This document shows positions 11,230 through 23,220 of a stretch of DNA of 64,000 bases, piece by piece; the first letter of the stretch is position 1, and each line of letters starts with the position of its first letter. The translations under genes and the position numbers were made by a program. Location: NCBI GenBank assembly GCA_950106755.1, contig OX467082.1:15004001-15068000 (forward strand), given 5' to 3'. The notes below the pieces were generated by a model, which made no database searches, had not been told where the DNA came from, and saw nothing but the letters and a program-made list of their open reading frames with translations. This DNA is from Climacium dendroides. Lineage: Eukaryota; Streptophyta; Bryopsida; Hypnales; Climaciaceae.

Positions 11230-14200
11230 ATGACAAGTGATACAGAGGATGATGCAAGGCCCGTCAAGAGACTGTGTACAATGGAAGGTATGGTTAGTTT
11301 ATCCTTGGTTTCACTACTATCTATTCTTTTCTTATTGAATTTTGAATTACCATCATATATAATTTTACAATTTCACCTTCTGCAAATATTATTTGTTGAA
11401 ATTTGGATAAGTTGATTTGTTAATAAGATTGATCATTGGTTGTGTCCAGATAAATTTGGAGATTATGATGTTTTCATTAGTCATAGAGGCCTTGACACCA
11501 AAACGGGTTTTGTGGGCTATTTATACGAAGCTTTGAAGCGAGTTGGGTTGTGTCCCTTTTTGGATTGCAAATCCATTGGTAAAGGCCAAGATGCTTGGAA
11601 ATGCATTGATCATGCTATCAAGATGACACCCCTAGCCCTAGTCATCTTTTCGGAGAGTTTTGCACAATCGGAGTGGTGTTTGAAAGAATTACATGCAATG
11701 TTGGGCTGTCCTTCAATGAAGGTGCTCCCCATCTTCTACAAAGTTCAACCATGGGAAGTGAGTTTCCCTGAAAAGGGTCAATTGGCTAGTGGATTCACAA
11801 AATTGGTAGAAAGGCATGATGCAACTATGATTGAAGAATGGAGGGTTGATTTGAAAAGAGCTTCCAAGCTAAATGGTTGGGAATACATCATGGGAGACAA
11901 GAGGTAAATATGTGGATATCATGTGTTATAAAGAGTATTGTTGTTGAACTTGACACTGTATTTGGTATTAATGAAATTTGTTTGAAATTGTTTGTAGGTT
12001 GGAAAAGGACTTGGTGTCCGAGGTGGTTGAAAAGATTTTTGAGTTGGCAAATAAGCCACTCCCCTTAGAAGTGGGTGATCATATTGTGGGCGTGAAGCAA
12101 GTTGCTGAGAACCTCATTCAAACCGTTGATGAGAAGAAAGTGTTGATGTTGGGATTGTGGGGAATGGGTGGAATTGGAAAGTCCACATTGGCACGAGAGT
12201 TATACAACCAATTGGGGAGAAGATTTGGTGCAAGCTATTTTGTGGAAGATGTGGTTGAGAAGGTGAATCAAGGTGGTGTCACAACAATCCAAAATCATAT
12301 TTTGAAGGCCTTGTGTGAGAATGATTCAATTCCAAATTTTGTAGACAAGTCTAAGGGTAAGGTTATTCTTGAAGAAAGGCTATCTAAAAAGTTTATTTTG
12401 GTGGTATTGGATGATGTTCGTGACAATGATGAGATGGATTATTTGATGTCACGCAAAATGTTGAAGGAAGGTAGCATGTGCATTGTCACTTCTCGAGATC
12501 GGCGTGTATTTGAGAGGTCAACCTCATTTCATGTTAGTCATGAGGTTCACACTCATGATGTTCAATTATTGAGCCAACAAGATTCTCGAAGCGTCTTTGC
12601 ATGTCATGCATTTGGAGGTGATTGGAAAGTTCCTCCAAGATTTGGAGGTCTTGTTGGAGATGTTAGTTTGGCATGTGGTGGAGTTCCGTTGGTGTTGAAA
12701 GTTTGTGGGTCTTTGTTGAAGGACGAGGAGGATGTTGAGATTTGGGAGGAAGTTTTGAAGAAGTTGAAATGTGGTAGTATAATGGATGAGAAGAAGATAT
12801 TTGAATGTCTTCGGATCAGCTACGATTCTCTTCAAGAACAAGTTCAAGAAATGTTTTTGGATATTGCATGTGCATTGTTGGGAGCATCTGTGGAGATGTC
12901 TAAACTTGTTTGGAGATCCCAAGGTTGGTCTGCTGCATTGGGAGTTCGAAGCCTTGTAGAAAAGGCCTTAATTAGAGTGGATGAATTTGGTGCCTTTGGC
13001 ATGCATGACCACTTGAGAGACTTGGGTCGTGCAATTGCACAACAAGAAAGAACAAGCTTGGGTATTTGCAAACGCTTATGGGATTCTGAAGCCTTGTCAT
13101 TGTTGAACAAGAATGAGGTATGTGTGTTGACCATTAAACTTTAATTTGGTCAATCATTTTATTAGAGTTATACTAGGTAATTTTTTTGTAGCATATTAGA
13201 GAGAATTTGAATAGAGTGTAATAGTAGTGGAGTATGGGAGTAGCATTTAATCTCGTTGATTGTTTGACAATCCAAAAGTTGTTGTGTATGTACCCTTCCT
13301 CTAGTTTTAGTAACTGGACTATGCAATATATTTTTTTGAGTTTACTTGTATATAGTTTGACCCAAGAATAAGCTTTTAGGTTTATTTGATTTCTTTTGGA
13401 TGTGTTTGTGCAGCCACTACCAAAATCTCTTGAAACTTTGATCCTTCCTCCAAGTCTCAAAATTCCAGTTGACCTTTCTTTCATGAAAGTGTTGCGTATA
13501 TTAAAATGGAATGGTGGCTTCTTTTTAGAGTTATCACTTCCAGAAAATTTGCATTGCCTTGATTACATTAAAGATGCCCTTGAACCATTGGGACAATTTC
13601 CAAAATTTCCTGAAAATAGTGCATTGGTGGCATTGTTTTGGATGGATAATTCGATGGAAAGATTGCCCGAATCATTTCTAAATTTGAAGAAGTTGGAAAT
13701 GTTGAATCTAAGAAATTGTAATAGGCTTATGGAACTCCCAGGTTCTTTTGGCTGCCTCCAAAACTTAAAAGAATTGGATCTCAATCGAAGTGGAATTCAA
13801 AGTTTACCTGAATCTTTTGGAACATTAAGCCTCTTGAAAGTATTGATTTTGAGGGGTTGTTCCAAGCTTGAGAAGCTACCACATTCATTTGGAGACCTCC
13901 AAAATTTAAAAGACTTGGATCTCAATGGAACTGGAATCCAAAGTTTATCGGAGTCTTTTAGAACACTAAGCCTTTTGGAGGAGTTGGATTTGTCCTTTTG
14001 TTCGAAACTTGAGAAACTACCAAATTCATTTGGAGCTCTCCAAAGTTTGAAAAACTTGTATCTCAAAGATAGTGGAATCCAAAGCTTACCTGAATCTTTT
14101 GGAACATTGAGCCTCTTGGAAGTGTTGAATTTGTTGGGATGTTCCAAGCTTGAGAAGCTACCATGTTCATTTGGAGGCCTCCGAAAGTTGAAAAACTTGG

Positions 14201-16347
14201 ATCTCAATGAAAGTGGAATCCAAAGTTTACCTGAATCCTTTGGAACATTGAGCTTCTTGGAGGTGTTGAATTTGGGTGGTTGTTCCAAGCTTGAGAAGCT
14301 ACCATGTTCATTTGGAAGCCTCCGAAAGTTGAAAAACTTGGATCTTGGAAGGAGTGGAATCCAAAGTTTACCTGAATCTTTTGGAACATTAAGCCTCTTG
14401 AAAGTATTGATTTTGAGGGGTTGTTCCAAACTTGAGAAGTTATCAGATTCATTTGGAGGCCTCCTAAATTTGAAAGACTTGGATCTCAATGAAAGTGGAA
14501 TTCAAAGTTTACCTAAATCTTTTGGAACATTGAGCCTCTTGGAAGTGTTGAATTTGTGTGGTTGTTTCAAGCTTGAGAAGCTACCAAATTCAATTGGAGG
14601 CCTCCAAAATTTGAAGAACTTGTATCTTAATCTAAGTGGAATCCATAGATTACCTGAATCTTTTGGAACATTGACAAAGTTGGAAGTGTTGAATTTGTGG
14701 GGTTGTTCCAACTTTGAGAACCTACCACATTCATTTGGAGGCCTTCTAAATTTGAAAGACTTGTATTTTAATGGAATTGGAATCCATAGTTTACCTGAAT
14801 CTTTTGGAGCATTGAGCAAGTTGGAAGTGTTGAATTTATGGGGTTGTTCCAAGCTTGAGAAGCTACCAAATTCATTTGGAGGCCTCCAAAATTTGAAAAA
14901 CTTGGATTTAGATGGAAATGGAATCTCAAATTTACCTGAATGTTTTGGAACATTAAGCAAGTTGGAAATGTTGAATTTGTGCGGTTGTTCCAAGCTTGAG
15001 AAGCTACCACATTCATTTGGAGGCCTCCAAAATTTGAAAAACTTGGATTTAGATGGAAATGGAATCTCAAATTTACCTGAATGTTTTGGAGCATTGAGCA
15101 AGTTGGAAGTGTTGAATTTATGGGGTTGTTCCAAGCTTGAGAAGCTACCACATTCATTTGGAGACCTCCAAAATTTAAAAGACTTGGATCTGAATGAAAG
15201 TGGAATTCAAAGTTTACCTGAATCTTTTGGAACATTGAGCAAGTTGGAAATGTTGAATTTGTGCGGTTGTTCCAAGCTTGAGAAGCTACCACATTCATTT
15301 GGAGACCTCCAAAATTTAAAAGACTTGGATCTGAATGAAAGTGGAATTCAAAGTTTACCTGAATCTTTTGGAACATTGAAGAAGTTGGAAATGTTGAATT
15401 TGTGCGGTTGTTCCAAGCTTGAGAACCTACCAGATTCATTTGGAGGCCTCCTAAATTTGAAAGACTTGAATCTCAATCAAAGTGGAATTCAAAGTTTACC
15501 TGAATCTTTTGGAACATTGAAGAAGTTGAAAGTGTTGAATTTGTGTGGTTGTTCCAAACTTAAGAAGCTACCAAATTCATTTGGAGGCCTCCAAAATTTA
15601 GAACAATTGGATCTCAATCTAAGTGGAATCCAAAGTTTACCTGAATCTTTGGAAACATTGACCAATTTGGAAGTGTTGAATTTACGAGAGTGTTCAATGC
15701 TTGAGAAACTTCCAAATTCATTGAGGGGCCTCCAAAATTTGAAAAACTTGGATGTAGATGGAAGTGGAATCCAAAGTTTACCTGAGTGTTTTGGAAAACT
15801 AAACAAGTTGGAAGTGTTGAATTTGCGAGGGTGTTCCAAGCTTGAGAAGCTACCACATTCATTTGAAGGCCTTCAAAGTTTGAAAAACTTAGATGTGAAT
15901 GGAAGTGGAATCCAAAGTTTACCTGAGTCTTATGGAACATTGAACAAGTTGGAAGTGTTGAATTTGTGGGGTTGTTCCAAGCTTGAGAAGCTACCAAATT
16001 CATTTGGAAGCCTCCAAAATTTGAAATACTTGGATCTCAATCAAAGTGGAATCCAAAATTTATCTGAATCTTTTGGAACATTAAGCCTCTTGAAAGTATT
16101 GATTTTGTGGGGTTGTTCCAAGCTTGAGAAGCTACCAAATTCATTTGGAGGCCTTCAAAATTTGAAATACTTGGATTTGAATCAAAGTGGAATTCAAAGT
16201 TTACCTGAATCTTTTGGATCATTGAGCAAGTTGGAAGTGTTGAATTTGTGCGGTTGTTCCAAGCTTGAGAAACTACCAGATTCATTTGGAGGCCTCCTCA
16301 ATTTGAAACACTTGGATCTTAAAGATAGTGGAATCAAAGTTACCTGA
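11230..16347 (+). CDS. TNL-A: intact TIR-NB-ARC-LRR immune receptor
   Basis: Predicted exons are 11230-11287, 11450-11903, 11998-13117 and 13414-16347. All splice sites are GT-AG and phases join, giving 4566 nt and 1521 aa. The short first exon (MTSDTEDDARPVKRLCTME) is chosen because it supplies the ATG and the missing G of the Asp codon. The TIR domain (about 24-165) has YDVFISHRG and SEWCLKEL; the Glu of that last motif corresponds to the NADase catalytic residue of plant TIRs. NB-ARC has the P-loop GMGGIGKST (Lys about 232), kinase-2 FILVVLDDV, RNBS-B CIVTSRDR, GLPL-type CGGVPLVL, RNBS-D EMFLDIACALL and MHD at about 506-508. A linker (about 545-626) leads into 19 units of 47 residues, each two LRRs. 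Such receptors are intracellular, sense effectors and trigger EDS1-dependent immunity; the ligand here is unknown. It is the only one of four paralogues without a premature stop. The C-terminal post-LRR domain of many TNLs is absent. Confidence 0.9.
12161..12182 (+). promoter_or_regulatory. Candidate miR482/2118-type target at the P-loop
   Basis: The codons for GMGGIGKS read ggaatgggtggaattggaaa, the conserved P-loop text that the miR482/2118 superfamily pairs with in many seed plants, including conifers. Equivalent sites are at 29522-29543 (B), 34362-34383 (C) and 55930-55951 (D), and they are unchanged in all four. If cut, phased secondary siRNAs could be made from the cluster. This is inferred from family knowledge; no small-RNA evidence is available here. 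Confidence 0.4.
13660..16338 (+). repeat. 141-bp coding LRR array of TNL-A (19 units)
   Basis: Units start at 13660 and then every 141 bp from 13801 to 16198 with no length variation. Each encodes 47 residues with the frame SLPESFGTLSLLEVLNLxGC, then SKLEKLPxSFGGLQNLKxL, then DLNxSGIQ. Units 9-13 are especially alike, suggesting recent local expansion. The repeat is high-copy and homogeneous, so assembly errors in copy number are possible. Confidence 0.95.
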
Positions 16348-16470
16348 ACCTTTTAGAACATTGAACCTCTTGGAAGTATTGAATTTGTAGGGTTGTTTCA
16401 AGCTTAAGAAGCTACCAAGTCCATTAGGAGGCTTCTTGAATATGAACCACTTAGATCTTTGAAGAAGTGG
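16339..16470 (+). pseudogene. Fossil LRR beyond the shared stop codon
   Basis: After the TGA at 16345-16347 the DNA still matches the LRR unit ('ttggaagtattgaatttgta', 'gggttgtttcaagcttaaga', 'agctacc') for about 120 bp. Relative to the unit consensus the end reads aatcaaagttacctga where others have aatccaaagtttacctga, so two single-base losses shifted the frame and made the stop. The same change and fossil are found after TNL-C (39113-39240) and TNL-D (59131-59260), so it predates the duplications. Confidence 0.8.
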
Positions 16471-19198
16471 AAACAAAAATTGGTTGGACTCTATAGGTGG
16501 TTTCATAAGTACTTCAGATTTGAGGCTATTTTGTTTTTCCATCTAGAATTAGCTTGAATTTCCACATTTGGAAAATTTTGTAACTTAGTACTCTTAAATC
16601 TTTGTACCACAACTCTTAGAATTCTATATGAGTCCTTTAGTCAATTAACAAATTTGTAAAAGTTGAATTTGGTGCATTGTTTGTAGTTTGAAATCTCTAA
16701 TTGTCAGGAAGTATATTGTTAGGTGATGTTGAAATATACTTTGAAGTTCACTTAGCAACTTGATGGAGCATGTGATTTATTTCAGTTGAATAAGGCATGA
16801 CTTTCACATGGTTTCCCATTTGATTATTAGTGAAATAATGGATTGTTGTATCTAGTCATCTATTAATTTGTATTATGTTCAATTTCTAAGTGTCATTTGT
16901 TCTACAATTTATATTATACGCTTGCATTTCTAGTGTGCTCTTATTTTCTTATGGGTGGAATTTTCCCACCTTTTGTTTTCATATATAATGCAAGGTTGCA
17001 ATCACAAGACCAAGGTGTATTTGAATGCTACCAACACTTGAACTTGGTTAGTCTTTTTTTAGAAATTGATGAAGTTCCAAGCTTGTATTCTCCCTAGAAC
17101 TTCAATGATGTAAGAATTTTGTATCACCCTAATATACAATAGTTAATCTCATAAGATTCTTGAGGAGACCGAGTGTCTTTATTAATTTAGTACTTTGTTT
17201 GGTAGCTTACAAAAATTCAAGAACCTAAGTTCTTTCAATTTCCAAGTGCCATCAAGGGGCCATTTCATGAACCATGTCATTCTTAGAGTGATGTTCATGA
17301 CATTCGGATGGATGCCTTTAAGGTTGCATTACCCCAAGCAACTCGCATTACTAGAGTCTAGAACCCCAATTGCCTTGATGTTGATTGTGGGATTTTCTTA
17401 TAAATAGAAAAAGAAATAGTTTCCAATTAAATTGTTGCTACCAATTCTAACTAATGTCCATTTTCTAGACAATGAATAGATTCAAATTTTTGTATTTGTT
17501 TCGTTCTTGTTTGAATGAAAGTCATTTTAATTTTGGGTGTTACTTGGTCAAGTTATTGTCTTATCTAATGGTTGGATTTGGTGTTACTAGAGTACATATT
17601 TTCTAAAATTACAAATGTGAAAGTGTGTCAAGTGGTCAAATTGCATTGACTCTAGTTCAAAACTAGATTTCTAAAAATGAGGTCATAAATCTAAAGAATA
17701 CAAAAATTTCAAAAAATCATCATGTTAAGAGAACCTCAAATCATTCCAACAAGTTTTTCTCAAAAATGATAATATTTTGCTTGTAACTGAATTTCAAATG
17801 AATTTGAAATTTCTCTTTTCAAATTTATAGAAAATTATTGGTGATAGCATTGGTGAATCTAACTATATCAATGGAATGTAAAACTCAAAATCTATAACTT
17901 TTCTTTATATATCACTTCCAAAATATCCTTATGGGAAATTTCATTAAAATGGCAATATTTCGCATGCCATTTATGCAAGTTATAAGCACATATGATAGTG
18001 CTTCTCGGCATGTCAATTTTATAGATGTGCCAATTTTGTTCGCAACAAGTCCAATTTACAACACAACTTCCATGTTTCTTCACCCCCATGCCATCTTTTT
18101 ATGCAATTTCTTCCATTTTGTGGTTCCTCTTTGTGCCATTTTCATAGAATAATCACTATTGCAACGAAATTCCCCATCCTTCCAAGTTGTACTTTATAAT
18201 GTTTTTTTTCCAAATCATCAATTTCGTAAAAGACTCCAAACATTTAGGGAGTTCTTTGGCATCTTAGCATTTATGTTCTACATCATTTTAGTCCATGGTA
18301 TACAAATGGGAGTGGCAAGAGGTATTCATGAATGTTGAAGATAAAGCAAACTAGTAAATGATAATTAGCCTTCCGACATTATGATAATTTGTCTATCATG
18401 TAACCAATTCGTAGTATTTCTCTCGTATTGAATGTAAATTGTCTTACCATTTCATCTAGTATAATCATAGCCAAATTAATATATAATCATTTTTTTTGCT
18501 ATTACTTAAAAAATTAGCAAGATTTTGCAATTGACATTGGAGGGGGGATTTTCATTATTAATCTCAAATATAATGATAATAAAATTGAGACACTTCATGA
18601 AATTGAGATACATCTTGTAATTGAAACTTGCTTGTGAGAAGATAGTTATTATTTTCGCTAAATAAAAACATTAGTAACATCAACCATTAATTGGTTATGT
18701 ATACATTTCATGTCTTATATTGGAGTTGTGGATTTACATTAAAAAGTTTATACACTTCACTAATTCCTTCACAATGCCTCCACAAGTAGAGTGGTAGTCC
18801 ACTTTTGGTACCAAATTCTATAATGAAATAGATATGTACTATAGAAGTACAATTAAAATTATGCAAAATACATTTTTTAATTATGCAATAACAAAAAATA
18901 AATGTATCATGGGGATTAGCATCTATTAAATTGCCACAAAATTATAATGGAAACAATATAACATCTTAGTACATACAAACATTTTAGAACATGTAAATGC
19001 AAAATTACATTCTATTTTACTCCCAAAAGATTAATCTACTAACATAAGTACCCACTATTCATCCTTGTGTCTTTCATGCATTGTTGTTTGAACCAGACAT
19101 AAAGGTCATTTTTGATGATTTGATGATGTTGATTTGTAGTCTGGGGATTTTAATTCTTAGATTTGAAGTTTCTTTTTTGCTCATACCGATGAAAAGGT
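16471..19198. other. TNL-A 3' flank, conserved but non-coding
   Basis: I see no gene. This flank is repeated downstream of TNL-C (39240-41971) and TNL-D (59260-61990) with only scattered differences. Short open frames (for example 16897-17097 and 17931-18152) are preserved only because the duplicates are young, and they show no domains. About 17545-17960 also exists as an older inverted copy at 46430-46905. Confidence 0.55.
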
Positions 19199-21174
19199 GT
19201 AAATGGCCTGTTTGGATATTTTATTTTGTCATTTTTGGGAGTTATTTTGTGTGATTTTGCATGGTTTTGGTTATGTTTTGTTTGATTGGTGTTCCAAATT
19301 GGTCATTTTGAATGTTATTAACCTGTTTGGAAGGTTGGTTTTTGAAGTTTCAATTCCAGGTCGGGAGCAGTTAGTGGAAGTTGTTGGAGTAATGACATGT
19401 GAAGCTGTGGATTCAAGTTCCAATTTGGTTGTGCAGGCTGGTTAATTCCAAGTTGGAATGGTCTGGTTGTATTCCAAGTGGGAACTGTCGTAGTCTTGCC
19501 TTGCGGTTTCTACAATTGTTTTCCAAATTGGATTGTTTCTACTGATAGCAGTTAAGGTTGTGCAGGGAGCCGCAGGTGCCAAATTGGGAGTTGGTGTTTG
19601 TAATTGGTGGGCGGTTATGTTTGAAGTTCCTAATTGGCAGTTTGTGGGTTTTTGAGGGGATGTCCAAGTCGGTTAAGGAACTGCCTGGCTTGGGATTTTA
19701 AAGGGGAGTTTTCTAATTTGAAAGGCACCCACTATTTGAGCGAAGTCCAATGCGAGTCCTAGTCCCGAGTTAGCTGTGTAATTTCTGTTTGTTTTCTGTG
19801 TGTATGTGTGTGATATGAGATGGTGATTGTGTCCAAATTGGCATGATTATGGACGTTGTGGTTAATTTTCAAGGTCCAATTTGGGATGATGTGATGGAAG
19901 GCTAAGTCCTAATTGGTGTGTCTGTGTATTGTGATTCGGAGTTTATCCGAATTGGCTGTTTAAGTAGTGGAGTGGTTATAGTGAGGGATTGATTTGGAAG
20001 TTGCAGAGTGGTGGACAGAAGAGTTAAGTTCCAAATTGGCGAGTTTGTGGGGCAGCGTTGTGGAAACGACTGTGTATAAAAATTTATCAAGTTCTATTTG
20101 GATTTCTGCATTGAAGATGCTAATCTATTAGGATGATAGGATGATGTTCATGGAACAAGCTAGTAGAGCGTGGAGCTGAGTGGAAACAAAATTTTGTTGT
20201 CTAAATTGTGAGAGAGCTGATTGCAGAGAAATTAGTTGGAGCAAGTCAATTAGCCAAAACAATATTTTGTTAACGATGATATGTTCACCAATTTGGCTGA
20301 ATAAAGAGGAATTAAAGCAAATTGGTGTATAATGTGGTGAAATGGCATGTATGGAGTTGTATGTTTGTTGAATGTGTATTTGCAATTTGGAAGTAAGAAC
20401 AGTGGTGCTGAAATTGCCAAGTTGGAGAATGACAGTCGATAGTTTAATTCAAATGGGGAGTTGATCACTACTTGTAAAAGTGAAATGTTTATCCAATTCA
20501 GTTTTAAAGTTTGAATGTTGTCTAAGTCTGGATCCTGAGTTGGTCTATTAAGTCGAAGCAATATGTGTCAAATTTGAGAGTTTCCGAGTGGGTGTGAGAA
20601 ATTAATTTATCCGATTAGGGAATCAACATGCATGATGGCTGACAAGTTGAGAGGAGAGAAAATTTACCCAATTGGATAAGAAGAGTATAAGTTTAACTAC
20701 CAGAGTTTGGTGAAGCCGAGGTTGGAAAAAAGTAGTAAAATCAAATCGATAGTTCAGTTGTCTCCAAAGTTGGAGACAAGGCCAGAAAGAAAATAAGCCC
20801 CAAGTCGGAAGAGCAAAGGCTGGATCAGCGGTACTTGCGTCAGTCAATTTGGTGGTTGGAAGTCTGTTGCGGTAGCTAGGTGCAGTAATTCCGATTTGGT
20901 GGAAAGATGAAGATCCAAGATTAAAGATCAAATTTAATTGGGTGATATTTAAACTTGGTATTTTAAGAATGGAGTGATTAATTAATTTAGTAATTATTAG
21001 AGAAATCGTGAGGAATTAAATTAATATTAGTTGGAAGTATGGTTTCCTTGAATGTTTTATTCCCTAATTAGTTGTCCTAGTGTCGTTGCAGAAGTAATCC
21101 TATTAAAATAGCCTCCCTTGGAATGAACTTAGCTATTAGTTTAGATATTCCAAATAGGATCTAAACGTATCTTT
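19199..21174. mobile_element. 2-kb insertion rich in CCAANTTGG-type motifs, unclassified
   Basis: AAAAGGT flanks the segment on both sides (19192-19198 and 21175-21181). The paralogous site in the TNL-C flank (41966-41971) has one copy and no insert, so this is an insertion of about 1976 bp or was removed cleanly from C. A partial copy sits at 61991-63121. Inside, near-palindromic words such as ccaaattgg, ccaatttgg and cctaattgg recur more than twenty times at irregular spacing of about 30-80 bp. There is no coding domain, and TG...CA LTR ends are not clear. It starts gtaaatggcctgtttgg. Confidence 0.55.
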
Positions 21175-21347
21175 AAAAGGTAGGTAAAAATTTGAGTGGA
21201 GTACAAACCTTCTTGCACATGACTAAGCTTGAAGTTTTGTATGATTATAACCTCAATAGAACAAAAACTCTAAACCACAAATAAAGTAGAAGGAACTCGC
21301 ATAAAATGGTGAAGTAGCGAAGAATTGAACGCTTAAGAATGGACATC

Positions 21348-23220
21348 CACTACAAGAAAATGAATGTTTTATAACTACAGAATATGACAATAGTAAGTCA
21401 CAAGATCAAAAAATGTGACTCAAGTCAAAATCACTGTAGATGGTCGAGATATGACTAGGATGAATCATGGCTGAGTCATTCACTTTCAATCATATGACTG
21501 GTGAGTCATATTTGTAGTCATATGGATTTAGAAGTATAATAAATCATTTTTAAACATATTTTGCCAACATGGCGTATATATTGACCACCCTTGGAGGCTT
21601 GACTTTCTCATGAGCTGCCCGAGCAAAAAAAACACCTACGTGGCATATGACTGTGCCCAGTCATATTTTGGTTGACGTGGAATGCGACTGTGATAATTCA
21701 TATTTTGAGTAATATGTAATACGACTACAGAGAATTATATTCTAAAGAATATGGAATATAACCGTGGTGAGTCATATTTCGAGTCATATTTTAAGTGATA
21801 TGGAGTATAACTATTGTGAGTCATATCTTAAGTGATATGGAGTATAACTGTTGTGAGTCATATTTTGGTTGTTGCAGCATATGACTATCGGGAGTCTTTT
21901 TTTTTTTAAAGTTAGTACTAAAAGATAGTAAGAAGTAAAAGTTAAAGTATAACAAGAGGCAACAAATACTAAAACTAAAAGCCAATAAGAAGTAAGAATA
22001 AGACAAGTGAAGATACAATAAAAGATTAACAACAATTATAAAGCAATAACAAATTAACAACTATGAAACAACAACAAACTAACAACAAATAAGATGTAAG
22101 AAGTAACAATAGATTAGTAACAACTAAGAAACAACAACTAAAACCTCAATAATTAAACAACAACAATTAAAACACAATAATACAACAATTAGAACTTCAA
22201 AAAACAAAAGAAGGAAGAAGAAACAAGAGTTAGAAAGCAACAACACAACAATTAGTACTTCAAAAAACAAAAGAAGGAAGAAGAAACAAGAGTTAGAAAG
22301 CAACAACACAACAATTAGTACTTCAAAAAACAAAAAAAGAAACAAGAAACAAGAGTTAAAAAACAACAATACAACAACCAAAAAACAACAATACAACAAC
22401 CAAAGCACAACAACACAACAATTAGAACTTCAAAAAACAAGAGAAGGAAGAAGAAACAAGAGTTAAAAAGCAACAACTAAACAATAACAACACAACAATT
22501 AGAACTTTAAAAAACAAGAGGAAGAATAAGAAACAAGAGTTGAAAAGCAAAAAGATGAAGCACATCAAGTGGCGGCTAGGGTTTCAAAACCCTAAAAAGT
22601 GGCGGTTAGGGTTTTAAAACCCTAAAAAATAAAAGCTAAGATTTCAAAATCCTCCAAAACAACGGCTACGATTTTACAATTTTGAGCAATAATTTATTTA
22701 TATTTTTTTAGGTTGCCCAAATTTTTAGGAGGTTGCCCGGAAAAACTTTTAAAAAAATGTGATAAAATGTCCATGTCGTGTAGATCACCTCTTTTATAGA
22801 TAACCCAAAGATGGAAAAAATTTACTATAGAAAAACATGACTACAAAATATGATTGCAAAATATGATTGACTAGAAAATATGACTCTATATTGCGACTAA
22901 AGCAAAAATATGACTCGATATTCTTGAAATATGAAAACTGATGGCATTTTACTTGGGTTACCCCAAAAAAAAAATTGACTATTGTACAAATGTGACTGCA
23001 AAATATGACTAGAGGAAAATATGACTGCCAAATATGACTAGGTGTTCTCCATACATGTATACTATACACCCATGAAGTACAAAGGCAAAATATGACTGGC
23101 AATCATATTTGCAGTCATGTTTTTTCCAAATGTTTTGGAATCCAATAATATGACTACAAGCAGTTGCCAGTCATCCTCAGTCATATTTTTGCAGTCATAA
23201 ACATTCAAATCCTAGTAGTG
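21348..23220. mobile_element. Non-autonomous CACTA-type (CMC/En-Spm-like) transposon
   Basis: The left end begins CACTACAAGAAAATGAATG and the right end reads ...cattcaaatcctagtagtg; their reverse complements match with a few mismatches. Both sides have the 3-bp duplication ATC (21345-21347 and 23221-23223). The paralogous TNL-C flank at about 42285-42300 reads ggacatcttgtataca, a perfect empty site. Subterminal zones (21360-21900 and 22840-23200) are filled with short direct and inverted 'atatgact'/'agtcatat' repeats, as expected for transposase-binding regions of this superfamily. The 1873-bp element has no transposase frame, so it must depend on another copy. Confidence 0.9.
22191..22333. 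repeat. 63-bp purine-rich tandem repeat inside the CACTA element
   Basis: 'ag(a/t)acttcaaaaaacaaa' starts at 22191, 22254 and 22317 (period 63), with looser copies at 22424 and 22501. The unit is almost free of G-to-pyrimidine contrast (aagaaggaagaagaaacaag). It makes a long leucine/cysteine-rich open frame on the minus strand that I regard as a composition artefact. Confidence 0.8.

Noticed and set aside
11440..11907. TIR open frame as a separate gene starting at 11440 (and 28794, 33634, 55202)
   Set aside because: The apparent first codon is TTG inside a splice acceptor (tgtgtccag). A short upstream exon with ATG joins in phase at all four loci.
13797..16285. Long minus-strand open frames (up to 230-249 aa) across the LRR exons of TNL-A, C and D
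   Set aside because: The unit is 141 bp, a multiple of three, so any antisense frame open in one unit stays open through the array. They are shadows of the LRR coding strand with no start, splice or domain support.
13801..16338. Regular repeat array considered as CRISPR-like or satellite DNA
   Set aside because: The 141-bp period is coding (47 residues, two LRRs) and has no alternating unique spacers.
16897..18152. Small ORFs conserved in the three TNL 3' flanks
   Set aside because: The flanks are young duplicates and differ little anywhere, so conservation is not evidence of coding; no domains were seen.
22124..22408. Leucine/phenylalanine-rich minus-strand frame inside the CACTA element
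   Set aside because: It is produced by a 63-bp purine-rich tandem repeat and looks like a composition artefact rather than a membrane protein.
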